Assembly: GCA_946894095.1 (NCBI GenBank)
Contig: OX335660.1
Location: 563,001-627,000, forward strand
Source: Incurvaria masculella
Lineage: Eukaryota > Arthropoda > Insecta > Lepidoptera > Incurvariidae
DNA: 64,000 nt
Reading direction: 5' to 3'
Notes under the pieces: generated by a model
Database searches by the model: none
The model's input: the letters and a program-made list of their open reading frames with translations, nothing else
What the model was told of the DNA's origin: nothing
Made by a program: the position numbers and the translations under genes
In this document: positions 54,905-64,000 of the stretch, piece after piece
Numbering within the stretch: position 1 is the stretch's first letter
Layout: each line of letters starts with the position of its first letter

Positions 54905-55100
54905 CCTAGTCCCACTTCACCTAAATTGGCGTTTACGCCAAAACGATCGACTAGCGTTTTAAAATGTATGGTGAAATTAAAGAGGGCGCGCAGCGGGCGG
55001 TAAGAGGATCCTCATACCTTAACATTTTGGACCAATTTTTGCAATTAAAACGAGATAGCCCGAGCCCGACGTCGCTTAGTTAGAGCAAGCTCGAAATAAA
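54905..55100. mobile_element. Family E MITE, partial copy
   Basis: TAGTCCCACTTCACCTAAAT TGGCGTTTACGCC is the family E terminus, followed by CGATCGACTAGCG and GGCGCGCAGCGGGCGGT, seen inverted inside 37130-37837. The other terminus is missing. Confidence 0.7.
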
Positions 55101-55182
55101 TATTTCTTAATGTGACCAACCCGCATAATGCGTGAAACCGGTTTTCTTATTGTTTCGTTAAAGAAATTGGAAAAAGTTAATA

Positions 55183-55504
55183 ATAATAATAACATTTATT
55201 GCACGATAAAATTGTACAAAAGGTAGAGCTTAATGCCTAAAGTCATTTTCTACCAGCCTACCTTACAGTATTAAGAATCAGAAATGGGTAGGCGCAAAAA
55301 ACAAGAAAACTAATGAATGAAAATTAAGTTACACTAATACTAAACTATATACTAATTATACTATATACGTAATACATAAATATATATATATTATACTATG
55401 CATATTCATACATAAATATATTTAATAATATAGAATAGGTAAATACTAACAGAATTAATACCTAAATACGATTAACTCATAAAACATTACAAAAACGTGA
55501 GATT
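55183..55504 (-). other. 3' UTR and (TTA)n tail of the adjacent non-LTR element
   Basis: On the minus strand the sequence after the stop is AT-rich and ends TGCAATAAATGTTATTATTATT, i.e. a poly(A) signal followed by a short TTA/TTAT microsatellite tail, after which the sequence changes character. Confidence 0.7.
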
Positions 55505-58105
55505 TTACGATTTGAGTAGAAACTCTTTCAGGTGCGAACGGAAAATCTGGATAGTAGAACACTGTCGTAATTCTAGTGGCAATTGGTTCCACATGCGTGC
55601 TGCTTGGACGGAAAAAGAATCGCTGTAGAAAGCAGAAGAATGTGAAGGAATTGAAAGAAGCAGATTGTCTACTGATCTTAATGGAAGGCTATGTGAGGAA
55701 AGGAAAGAAAAGCGATCAAATAGATATTTAGGGGCAGTATGATGATTTAGGGTGCAATAGAGAAGAGACAGGACGTGGGATTTCCTACGGCGGCGAATAT
55801 CGAGCCATTTGAGGCGAGTCCGGTATTCCGTAATGTGATCATACTTGCGCAATCCAAATATATATCGAATACATATATTGAGAAGCCGGTCTAGCTTATT
55901 TAACAGGTCTTCATTGAGATCAAGGTAGCAGACATCGGCATAGTCAAGAATAGGAAGTAAAAGAGATTGGGCTAACATAGTCTTGGTACTGAGCGGAATA
56001 AAATTTTGCAGGCGTTTGAGAGAGTGCATGCTAGCAAACATTTTCCTGCTAACCTCTCCAACCTGCTTATTCCAGGATAAAGTGTCATCAATGTAGAGAC
56101 CAAGGTTTTTTACAACTTTGACGTATGGAATAGAAACTTCATTAAAGATTACACTGGGTATGGGGAGCAAGTTGAGCTTTGCAAGAAGTTTAGGCGAACC
56201 AATTATTATTGCTTGCGTTTTCGCAGGGTTAACGATGAGTCCAAATTTCTCAGCCCAAGACTGAACGGAGTCCAAGTCTCTGTTCATGCATGCAACGGCT
56301 TCCGAAACTTCTTCAGTGTTAAAATGCCTGTATACCTGCAAATCGTCAGCGTAAAGATGGTAGGGACACAGAAGTAAAGCAACGACAGTGTTGATGAAGA
56401 TCGAGAATAATAAGGGTGAAAGTACGCCGCCTTGGGGGACGCCAGCGGTAGTAGAACACCAGTCTGAGCAGAGATTGTCAGCTCGTACACACTGACATCT
56501 CCCGTAGAGGTAGGAGGAAAACCAATTTAAAACAGGTTGAGAAACATTGAGGGAGCGGAGAATTTCTAAGAGAATATCAAAATCAACTGAATTAAAAGCG
56601 CTGCTGAAATCAAGTAGCACTAAAAGTGTCAGCTGACGATTATTCATTCCAAAGCGAATATCGTCAGTGATTTTAACTAGAGCTGATGTAGTACTATGCG
56701 ATGGGCGAAAGCCAGACTGTAGTGGATCGAGTAGTTGATTTGACGTTAGAAACTTGGACAGCTGATGATGAACAACGCGCTCCAATACTTTGGATAAGAA
56801 AGGTAAAATCGAAATGGGTCGATACTTGTTGAATTGGGTAGGGTTTTTTATTTTTGGCAATGGAATAACATAAGCCTTTTTCCAAGAGTCGGGAAATGAT
56901 TCCGATACCAGAGAGAAATTTATTATGTGTGTGAGAATAGCTAAAATATTATCTAGTATCGGAATGTAAAGATCTCGACTCATTGAATCAGCACCAACAG
57001 CTTTGCTCATTATGGAGAGAATTATCTTATTTATTTCATGCTCAGTTACAGTAGTAAAACTGAATGATTCGAAATTGAGGGGTGGGACTGATCGCAAGGA
57101 TCTAATGGTATCAGCTTTGATGCTGGCATTCATAATGACTGGAGAGGCAGAGAAATGGGAATTAAGAGCATTGACATCAATGAAAGGGGTGCTATTACAG
57201 TCTGACTTTCCAACACCAAGAGTACGAAGAAATCTCCACAGATTATTAGGATGACAGTGTTCAATTGACTCACTAGTGTGGCGGCGTTTTGCATCCCTAC
57301 ACATCTTGTTGCACTGATTCCTTGCAGATTTGTATTTAGCAAGACTTTCATCACATGGTTGACGCTTGTACTTCCGTTTTAGGGCATCACGCTTAGCCAT
57401 CATTCGCCGTATGCAATCGGTCAACCACGGAGCAGGTAAATGTTTCATTCGAACCTTACGTATGGGAGCGTGCTGGTCATATAATTTAGTTATATTGTTG
57501 TTCAGTAATTGGATTTTGCTCTCAACATTATCCGAGTCATAGAGAGGTGACCAGTCAATGGCATCAGCATCATCCCTCAAGGCCTGCACATCCATTCGAC
57601 CGAAACTACGTTGCAGAAGTATTTTAGGTTTAAATTTAGGAGGCTTTACCTTATACGATACATAAATAAGGTCATGGCGTGAAAACCCAGGGGCGGAAAA
57701 TTGACCATGACTGTGGACAAGATCAGATCGAGTTGTGAGCACTAGATCTAAAAGAGTATGGGATTCAATAGTATGATATGTGGGATTGAGTGGGAGTATG
57801 TCTATATTGACAGATTTTGTTAATGATAGAAGATGCTGAGAACGTGAGTCGTCTTTCCTTAGACAAGTGTTGAAGTCACCAAGTATGATGACATGATCAT
57901 ACTCCGGAATGTATTTCTCAAGGATCTCTTCAAACTTGCTGAAATAATTTATATGTGGGGGACAGTTAAATACACCAAGAAGGACTTTAACATGATGAAA
58001 GTTTAGTTCGAGAATTATAAATTCAGCTGATTCTGAATATTCGGAAGGGGATTTTGAAACAATTTTGAAAGCAATATCACTCCGAAGATAGACAGCAACC
58101 CAAAG
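55505..58105 (-). CDS. Non-LTR retrotransposon ORF2: partial endonuclease plus intact reverse transcriptase, 5'-truncated
   Basis: The minus-strand frame is open from about 58105 to the stop near 55505. The GTG at 57742 is not a real start, since the frame continues upstream into an APE-type endonuclease: VAVYLRSDI (just after the break), ILGDFNTC (about 57868-57885) and LLDLVLTT leading to APGFSRHDLIY. Counting from 57742, the RT has LPKIKNPTQFNKYRPISILP (295-314), DFSSAFNSVD (378-387), GVPQGGVLSPLLF (434-446), catalytic YADD (464-467), and a C-terminal RMWNQLP...FRSHLKEFLL end (716-743). No stop or frameshift was found in about 860 codons. A TAA at about 58106 and loss of the N-terminal endonuclease and any ORF1 mark 5' truncation at insertion. 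CR1/jockey-superfamily assignment is from motifs; the exact clade is open. Intact RT without the first endonuclease residues means it cannot move by itself. Confidence 0.93.
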   Translation of the reverse strand, partial: LWVAVYLRSDIAFKIVSKSPSEYSESAEFIILELNFHHVKVLLGVFNCPPHINYFSKFEEILEKYIPEYDHVIILGDFNTCLRKDDSRSQHLLSLTKSVNIDILPLNPTYHTIESHTLLDLVLTTRSDLVHSHGQFSAPGFSRHDLIYVSYKVKPPKFKPKILLQRSFGRMDVQALRDDADAIDWSPLYDSDNVESKIQLLNNNITKLYDQHAPIRKVRMKHLPAPWLTDCIRRMMAKRDALKRKYKRQPCDESLAKYKSARNQCNKMCRDAKRRHTSESIEHCHPNNLWRFLRTLGVGKSDCNSTPFIDVNALNSHFSASPVIMNASIKADTIRSLRSVPPLNFESFSFTTVTEHEINKIILSIMSKAVGADSMSRDLYIPILDNILAILTHIINFSLVSESFPDSWKKAYVIPLPKIKNPTQFNKYRPISILPFLSKVLERVVHHQLSKFLTSNQLLDPLQSGFRPSHSTTSALVKITDDIRFGMNNRQLTLLVLLDFSSAFNSVDFDILLEILRSLNVSQPVLNWFSSYLYGRCQCVRADNLCSDWCSTTAGVPQGGVLSPLLFSIFINTVVALLLCPYHLYADDLQVYRHFNTEEVSEAVACMNRDLDSVQSWAEKFGLIVNPAKTQAIIIGSPKLLAKLNLLPIPSVIFNEVSIPYVKVVKNLGLYIDDTLSWNKQVGEVSRKMFASMHSLKRLQNFIPLSTKTMLAQSLLLPILDYADVCYLDLNEDLLNKLDRLLNICIRYIFGLRKYDHITEYRTRLKWLDIRRRRKSHVLSLLYCTLNHHTAPKYLFDRFSFLSSHSLPLRSVDNLLLSIPSHSSAFYSDSFSVQAARMWNQLPLELRQCSTIQIFRSHLKEFLLKS

Positions 58106-58383
58106 TTAAACATGTTCTTCGCTGAATGGGTAAATTATATTAATATCTTTGGAATAGTATAAACATAAATATTAGTTAACATCAATATAAGCCGTAAACT
58201 TGAAAAAGAATATGTTTTTGACCTGATTTCAAAAAAAAAATGCCATGCATAAAATATCAATTTCTGTAACATGTTTCTTTCTGTTTTGGTAAAACGTTAG
58301 CTGGAATTAAACTTTTTTTTTTCATGTTCTCATTCCATAGGGATCAGGAATCAAAAAATTCGCATTCGCTAGTAAAACCATTT
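58106..58383. other. Unassigned AT-rich DNA
   Basis: Nothing recognised. Confidence 0.3.
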
Positions 58384-58642
58384 TAAGTGAACTGACATTT
58401 GCGAGTTAGGATTTGATTTGACAGCTTACTATCGTAAGCGTCAAGCTGTCGCTGTAAATCCGTCGACGGTACCGTTGTCGCCGACTCCACGTTTTCATAT
58501 TTGTAAATCGGAAATCCTAGTTTGATTTTGACAGCTTGAAGAAGTAAAACCATAGAATAACTAGTAACAACTTGTATGGGGTGTGACGTTTTTACGTAAC
58601 TTCGAAGTTCCGTAGACGCCAATTTAGGTGAGATCTCGGACT
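58384..58642. mobile_element. Family E MITE, partial copy (inverted)
   Basis: Internal phrases TTTGATTTTGACAGCTTGAAGAAG (split here: TTGACAGCTTGAAGAAG), CGAAGTTCCGTAGACGCC and the terminus CAATTTAGGTGAGATCTCGG ACT. It matches the left third of 37130-37837 in reverse. Confidence 0.78.
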
Positions 58643-58857
58643 GACCGCTCAGTTAGCTTATTGTCAGTACTGTGGCGCCGTATAGTACCTACATATCAAG
58701 AATGTCTGTGGAAGAGTGTCATTTTGTTTGATAACACTTGACCCCTCGGAATGCGGTGTCAGGCCTGCCTACATAATATAGGTACGACTACGCTATAGTA
58801 TAGGTATGTAGTTACAAGATAAATATGTTCTTATCCAGAGTTTAAGTTTCTTCAGTT
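58643..58857. other. Unassigned DNA
   Basis: Nothing recognised. Confidence 0.3.
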
Positions 58858-58976
58858 ACTCCATTAGATGTATATTATCCGCTCGGATTCGTCAAAATAT
58901 ATTTTTTCTGCCCGTTTGAATACCTCTGGCGAAGAATACCCGACAAGAAACTTCGCCAGGTTGGTCGTATTTTTTC
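58858..58976 (+). repeat. Family F repeat, copy 3
   Basis: CCATTAGATGTATATTATCC, GCTCGGATTCGTC, TTTTTTCTGCCCGTTTGAAT, ACCTCTGGCGAAG, CCCGACAAGAAACTTCGCCAGG. It is cut off exactly where family D copy 2 starts. Confidence 0.7.
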
Positions 58977-58977
58977 G

Positions 58978-59454
58978 TGGCCCTTCCCAATGGGACCAAC
59001 TCATTCGCGGGCACGGTACAAAATCGTGCTGTTGCGATCTGAGACCTTCTCTGTTTCAAACAGAAATACAGGCTCCGTGATGAGGAAGATGCAACATTTT
59101 CACAAAGCAGACAATGCGCATAGTGTTTGATTTGGTAATATTTACGAACAAAATAATTACAAAACGACTTATAGCTAAAAGTAAATCACGACCGCTGTAT
59201 TCAAAAAATAAACAAAAGCCAACTTATTATTCAGCTTGAGTAATCTACGTCCAAAGTTATTGCATAAAACGTGCGAAAAATTCGAGCTTTCGGACCTTAT
59301 AACTTAGAAACTAATATAAACACAATTTTACAATGCCAATGGTCATCAATTAAAACAGTTTTGAGTATAATTTTGGATCTCTGACCAGAAATATGCGCTT
59401 TGATAAAGAAGATCTTTCTACGTTTGTATGGGCTTTTGAGCGGGAAGGCCCACC
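58978..59454 (-). mobile_element. Family D MITE, copy 2 (minus), left TIR diverged
   Basis: From GTGGCCCTTCCCAATGGGAC through CATTCGCGGGCACGGTAC, CTGTTTCAAACAGAAATAC and GTAATCTACGTCCAAAGTTA to GAGCGGGAAGGCCCACC. It abuts TTAA (59455-59458), shared with copy 3. Confidence 0.85.
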
Positions 59455-59458
59455 TTAA

Positions 59459-60000
59459 GGTGGCCCAACCCGGCGGGCCTAACTCATTCGCGGGCACGGT
59501 ACAAAATCGTGCTGTTGCGCTCTGGGACCATCTCTGTTTCAAAGAATAAGACAGGCTCCGTGATGAGGAAAATGCAACATGTCCACAAAAAAGACTATGT
59601 GCATAGTGTATGATTTGGTAAGATTTACGAAAATTTCAATTATAAAACGACTTATAGCTAAAAGTAAACCACGACCGCTGTAGTCAAAAATTTAACAAAA
59701 ACCAAATAGATCATAAATCTTGATTAAATAAGCTATGTCTGATGACTAATCTTTTTACGATGTTCTTACTTTATCATTGCGTAATCCACCTCCAAAGTTA
59801 TTGTATAAAACGCGCGAAAAATTCGAACTTTCGGACCCTATAACTTAGAAACCAAACACAATTTTACAATACCAATGGTCATCAGACATCTAGTTCGATC
59901 AAATAAAGCTATTTTGAGCAAAATTTTGGATCTCTGACAAGAAATATGGGCGTGATCTTCTTTCCCCTTTTGTATGGGGAGATGAGCGGGATGGGCCACC
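59459..60000 (-). mobile_element. Family D MITE, copy 3 (minus), intact with TTAA on both sides
   Basis: Left TIR GGTGGCCCAACCCGGCGGG, right TIR GATGAGCGGGATGGGCCACC. TTAA at 59455-59458 and 60001-60004 forms the target duplication. 542 bp, non-coding; small frames inside are artefacts. The joint with copy 2 shows that one copy inserted at the flanking TTAA of the other. Confidence 0.92.
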
Positions 60001-60004
60001 TTAA

Positions 60005-60772
60005 AACATTTAACAGACATTACATTCATTTTACATCGCAAGGGCATGATATCATCCCCCTCGTGCACCTGCTGTAACCAAATCAAAATCAAATTTTGTG
60101 TAGCTCGTTGAAATAGATAAAAATCAAATGAAATATCGCTTTTTATGTGTTAATACTACTAAAAACAGACGATTTGATATCTGAAACATAAGTGATAGTG
60201 TTTTTAAAACCGGAATCAAAGTATTTTTGGTTAAATCCGTGTTTTTAGTAAGCGACCGTTAGAGCTGGCGTCCGTTGTTTTTATTGGATATTTTGCTCAC
60301 ATATCGTCCCAGACCACATAGAAGGGCCAACACGACGAGCCTATAGTGTCAAGATACCTACCCACCGCAACGAAATCGGGTAAGTCGTTCTTAAGTTATA
60401 AACTGACAGACAGACACGATACATTCGATTACGTTCGTTGCGAAGCAAATAACTTTTCGCCTAAAGCTATTATGTTGTCAGGTGTGGTTATTTATAAGCA
60501 AAGTCTGGTTTTATTTCCACGAAATATAAACATTACCCTACAAAGCTGAATCATTCTTGGAAAACGAAATTACTTATTGGGCATGAAACGATAGAAAGTC
60601 GGTGTTTGGCCCGAGGGATGTTGGGAAGCTAACCTGCCAAATGAAATATTGAGTGATATATTATTTATCCGATAAATCAGTATTTCCCACGGGTGGCGGA
60701 TTCAATAATTTTATTGAAATAATGTATCTGTAAGTCTGTCTAATGTATCCTCAAACGGTATTGTATAGACAG
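60005..60772. other. Unassigned AT-rich DNA
   Basis: Nothing recognised. Confidence 0.35.
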
Positions 60773-60850
60773 CATGGATTCCGAACCATTGAGCAATCTC
60801 GTATTCGGTTATCTAAGTAAGTAAGAGGCGGGATTTAAGACAAGAGCTCT
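60773..60850 (-). mobile_element. SINE-A small fragment
   Basis: CATGGATTCCGAACCATTGA GCAATCTCGTATTCGG matches the region upstream of the tRNA head. Confidence 0.6.
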
Positions 60851-61547
60851 TGAATGAAAGGTGAGGCAGTGCGCTCAGAGCTACAAGCTCTTCAAATCCT
60901 TCGACACTATAGACAATGTTCTGTGCTAGAGACCACAGGCGTTAAGCTAGACTAAATAATAATTAATGTATACTCCACTACGAAATGAGACTCTCCCCTA
61001 ATCCTTCTAGCTCGCTTGAGAAATTGAAAATTCCGACCTCTGAAAATTGTCTCTGTCAAGTCGTGCCTGCCGCCCGCGTTATATTTCTAATTGGAAAGCA
61101 AATCACGTCTAGACTCAAATTCTAGCCCACTGCGCAAAGTTCTTGATGAAACTTAAAACTACAATGAAAACTATCTGTAAAGTCTACTTTTTAAGTGATT
61201 TTTTTATATCTTTCAGGATTATTCAGAAGGTAAATATGTGCTCTTTTACCACATAAAAGAATGTTTTTATTTATCATTTATAGTTTCCATTAGCCGCGCC
61301 GGCCTGAAAACCTAGTAAAACACATTAAATAGGCGTTTACAAATATTTTTAATAAAATCATATAAGCAACGTATTTAAACCGTTTTACAATCATGCACTG
61401 GACAGTAGTTTAAACTTTGAAATTTTGATTTTTATACGAGTGTTGCTTGCCGTAATGCAAGCCGTATGCTTAACCGACGCTGAGGTAAAATTAAAATAAC
61501 TTCAAAATATTGAAGTTTAACGTCATATGGTGCCTTAAGCGAGAGCT
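60851..61547. other. Unassigned AT-rich DNA
   Basis: Nothing recognised. Confidence 0.35.
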
Positions 61548-61616
61548 CGTCTTGCCCGGTCTAGTGAAGCATCGCGCCGAGTCTGGTGAAGTTTCCGGGT
61601 TCGACCCTCGGCAAAG
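61548..61616 (+). mobile_element. tRNA-like SINE head remnant
   Basis: GGTCTAGTGAAGCATCGCG resembles an A box and CCGGGTTCGACCCTCGGC contains an almost perfect B box (GGTTCGANYC). The spacing of about 35 bases fits a pol III head. No cloverleaf was closed, so a SINE remnant is preferred over a tRNA gene. Confidence 0.45.
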
Positions 61617-62329
61617 GCGCTCGTCTGCAAATTTAAATTCATAAGGCCGTCTCGAAAGTTTTTCTGCGATAACTTTGTGAGCTGCGCTGGTTAGCGACTA
61701 GCTTGGCAAAAAAAATGTTACCGTCGCGCTATACGCCAACTTGGGGGCTGGCATACTTTGCGAACTTTGAGATAGTTAAAGTGTCGCTGTCGACCTCAAA
61801 AGGCAGAATCGCACTTCCATCATAACATTTTTTTACTTTAAATATAAAACAGTTTGTCTAAAATATGTTATTCAAACGTTACAAACTTTTAACTTGCCTT
61901 CCTTAGGAATTCAAAAGCTCTCATAAAATATTTCACAGAGCTAACTCTTGAATAGAATAAATTGTTTTCCGTGTAAAGAATAGATTTTAATTAGCATATG
62001 CGATGAGTTTTCATAATTGACTAAAATATACAATCTAAATCTCCCTGTCGAATTATGTACATTCGAAGTTGAAGACTTCTGCACACGTTTTACATACATT
62101 TCCTTCAAAGAACAATGACTTAATTCAACTGTTTAGCTCATTTTATCTTCTCAACTAAATGTGCTGAGGAAGGGGACGCATCATAAAGTCCATAAAAGTC
62201 CATAAAATAGCACAAGGTTCAAAACCCATACCGTCCAAAACTCTTATGAATACGGATTTTTTCAATTAGGTTAGGTTAGATTATACGCACTTTTGGATTT
62301 TCTGGGGTTTGCACCTTACTTTTTGGACA
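61617..62329. other. Unassigned AT-rich DNA
   Basis: Nothing recognised apart from the short TTAGGTTAGGTTAG at 62267-62282. Confidence 0.35.
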
Positions 62330-62741
62330 TTTTTTTTTTTTCATGCGACCTAATATGGATGGCTAATACCACACAACTACCGTTATGATATTAGCCCAAT
62401 ACACCACATACCCGAAGGAATTTGGTGCCATGCCAGGACCTTCCCTTTATGAGCACGGCTATATTGAACTGGATGGAAAACACGGACAATTTTTCATTGC
62501 CGCTTCGACCATCTTTTCATCCAATGCGATGGTACCAACCCGGGCGGGCTTAAACCCTACCACCTAGTAGGGGAAGGGGACCCACAGTTTTACATGGATT
62601 CCGAACCATGGAGCAGCTCGCATTCGTGACGAAATGCACTTATCGAACTCGGAAAGAGAAAGACAGTGGTGCATGTCGGTATTGAACCCAGGCCTCTGGT
62701 ACGCTAGGCCAGTCCCCGCGCCACTAGGCTCCGAGCCGCTC
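62330..62741 (-). mobile_element. SINE-A, full-length copy (minus)
   Basis: Poly-T (62330-62340), ATGCGACCTAATATGGATGG, full body, B box GGTATTGAACC (62676-62686 on +) and head CCACTAGGCTCCGAGCCGC. Close to 30159 and 35374. Confidence 0.94.
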
Positions 62742-63116
62742 AACCTTATGAGGCGGTTCCTAAGGAAAACTTGCGAGCACCGGAGAAGCATCATGATATC
62801 ACTGTAAATATTTGTGAGGCTGGATATGAGCCCTTTAGAGGCGCTTAGTTCCTTTCGCTCTCAACCGTGTGAAAACAACCAGTTCCGAGTCTCACGAGCA
62901 ATACCGGACCGGTTTATGCAATGCCGCAAAGTACGTGACAGACGATCCAGTAAGCTCGCGTACTTCGGCTCAACATCACATTCTGCGCAGCCGCTGGCGC
63001 TTGGACTCGATCCATCCCGCAACCTGTGCATTGGCCACCTCTGACGCAGCAGCGTGAGGACTTGTTTCGCGAGCGGCGTGGCTCTATCTATCCTCGAAAA
63101 TCGACTCCCACAAAAT
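62742..63116. other. Unassigned DNA
   Basis: Several overlapping short frames at 62814-63124 in a GC-balanced stretch, none with a domain. Confidence 0.35.
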
Positions 63117-63225
63117 TCGCCCAAGTGAACTGAAATTTACCAGTTGGCATGCTACGAAATGCCTGTTCACCTGGTATTCACCTGGCGAGTTATTTACCAT
63201 GGTAACGCCTCTGGTCTATTTGGTA
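63117..63225. repeat. Family P short repeat, copy 2
   Basis: CAAGTGAACTGAAATTTACC, GTTGGCATGCTACGAAATGC, CTGTTCACCTGGTATTCACC, then TTTACCATGGTAACGCC. Same order as 53895-54010. Confidence 0.8.
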
Positions 63226-63309
63226 CGGCAATAAAGAATAGCAATAGTAGAATCCCACAAATAATTACGAACATCTTCGCATTGTCCACCTAACTCGTTC
63301 ATTAATTTA

Positions 63310-63480
63310 TCATGTGTGACATGCCAGATTCATCCAATATGGTGGAACCTGCCCGGAGCCACCTAGTAATACCTACACCTAGTAAGTAGAGGATAATACC
63401 TACAGTTTACTTCGCTTCCAAGCCATCCAGTGACTCGCATTCTTAACGAAAATGCATATTTAAATCTTGGATAAAGAAGA
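63310..63480 (-). mobile_element. Degraded SINE-A remnant (minus)
   Basis: TTCATCCAATATGGTGGAAC, CACCTAGTAATACC, TACAGTTTACTTCGCTTCCA and GACTCGCATTCTTAACGAAA follow the SINE-A order but are heavily mutated. Confidence 0.55.
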
Positions 63481-63832
63481 GAGAATAACAGCAGTTCCTC
63501 TGCGCGTATCAGCGACTGCGAACCGACTGCGTACGCGTCCTTTAAATTCGCGGGCGTAAAAGTACGTGCATGTATAAGGGGCTTTACTCTCAGACTTATT
63601 ACACTCAATAAATCACACCTTAATTCTAACGCAGTACGAGCCAATTTCAATCGACGGAGCGCTAAACCCCTTTGAAATTGAACATTGGCTAAAGTGACAC
63701 AGTCATCACTTTTGTTTTGTGTCTTATTGCGTCTGCGCTGAGCTGATTTTTCACAGGCCATAATTTGATCTTTACGCTCGAGACAACTATCGGCCTCGGG
63801 CCACTCAAGGTATTTATTAGTTCAACGCTTTT
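63481..63832. other. Unassigned DNA
   Basis: A 132-codon minus-strand frame (63363-63761) overlaps here and has no recognisable domain. Confidence 0.35.
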
Positions 63833-64000
63833 TAAGGTTCCGTACCCAAAGGGTGAAAACGGAACCCTATTACTAAGCCTCCGCTATCCGTCCGTCCGTC
63901 CGTCCGTTCGTCCGCCCGTCCGTCCGGTCACAGGGCTGCATCTCATGTACCGTAATAGGTAGGCAGATGAAAATTTCAGTGTGTATTTATTTTGCCGCTA
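63833..64000 (-). mobile_element. Family B repeat, copy 8 (minus), cut by the window end
   Basis: GTTCCGTACCCAAAGGGTGA, CCGT/TCCG tract (about 63885-63930), CTCATGTACCGTAATAGGTA and TTTATTTTGCCGCTA at the window edge. Confidence 0.92.

Noticed and set aside
62267..62282. Telomeric (TTAGG)n tract
   Set aside because: Only about three units; too short to mean more than chance. A two-unit version at 15898 is equally trivial.

Overview
This is an AT-rich stretch of insect nuclear DNA, most likely from a moth or butterfly. The repeats have the look of lepidopteran repeats, there is no operon-like gene packing, and almost every long open frame is a retroelement frame or an artefact of a tandem repeat. 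This assignment is inference from repeat style and was not checked against a database. I see no complete host protein-coding gene. The one strong hint of a host gene is an ATG-free, exon-like block at 49541-49977 on the + strand. It sits behind a GC-rich promoter-like region and ends in a splice-donor consensus, so the right-hand 14 kb may be a first intron.

Layout. 1-4.8 kb: 3' part of a BEL/Pao LTR retrotransposon with an intact pol frame (zinc knuckles, protease, RT, RNase H, integrase) running to the 3' LTR. 6-10 kb: decayed ends of non-LTR elements and an old tRNA-derived SINE. 10.49-10.89 kb: an 11-copy, 36-bp minisatellite. 14-21 kb: a hammerhead-ribozyme-like fold, an RTE 3' end, a 724-bp hAT-type element with a perfect 8-bp target duplication, a 600-bp inverted-repeat element, a mariner-type transposase fossil and a TTAA-flanked MITE. 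22-23.5 kb: a 5'-truncated non-LTR reverse transcriptase broken by one stop codon. 23.5-30 kb: long, mostly unassigned AT-rich DNA. 30.1-32.5 kb: a SINE, a 12-bp minisatellite and an 11-unit, 116-bp tandem array interrupted by a 168-bp insertion. 33-49 kb: scattered SINEs, a repeat family with an internal GACG/CCGT microsatellite, a 708-bp TA-flanked MITE, a solo LTR with a 4-bp target duplication, a 262-bp direct repeat carrying hammerhead-like cores, and several fold-back MITEs. 49.2-50 kb: putative promoter and first exon. 50.5-55 kb: the densest repeat cluster, with two inverted pairs. 55.2-58.1 kb: a second non-LTR element with an intact RT and a partial endonuclease. 58.4-64 kb: more MITE, SINE and family B copies.

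Families named here for cross-reference: SINE-A (tRNA-headed, about 410 bp); family B (about 270-340 bp, GACG microsatellite inside); family C (3' ends of a non-LTR element ending near CCATATGCCGCG); family D (542-bp MITE with TTAA flanks); family E (TIR beginning GTCCYAGYTGTCACC, TA flanks); family F (short repeat sharing the peptide DGSIT); family G (fold-back MITE with a GTACTTTGTGACGTCA core); family P (short repeat with a TTACCATGGTAA palindrome).
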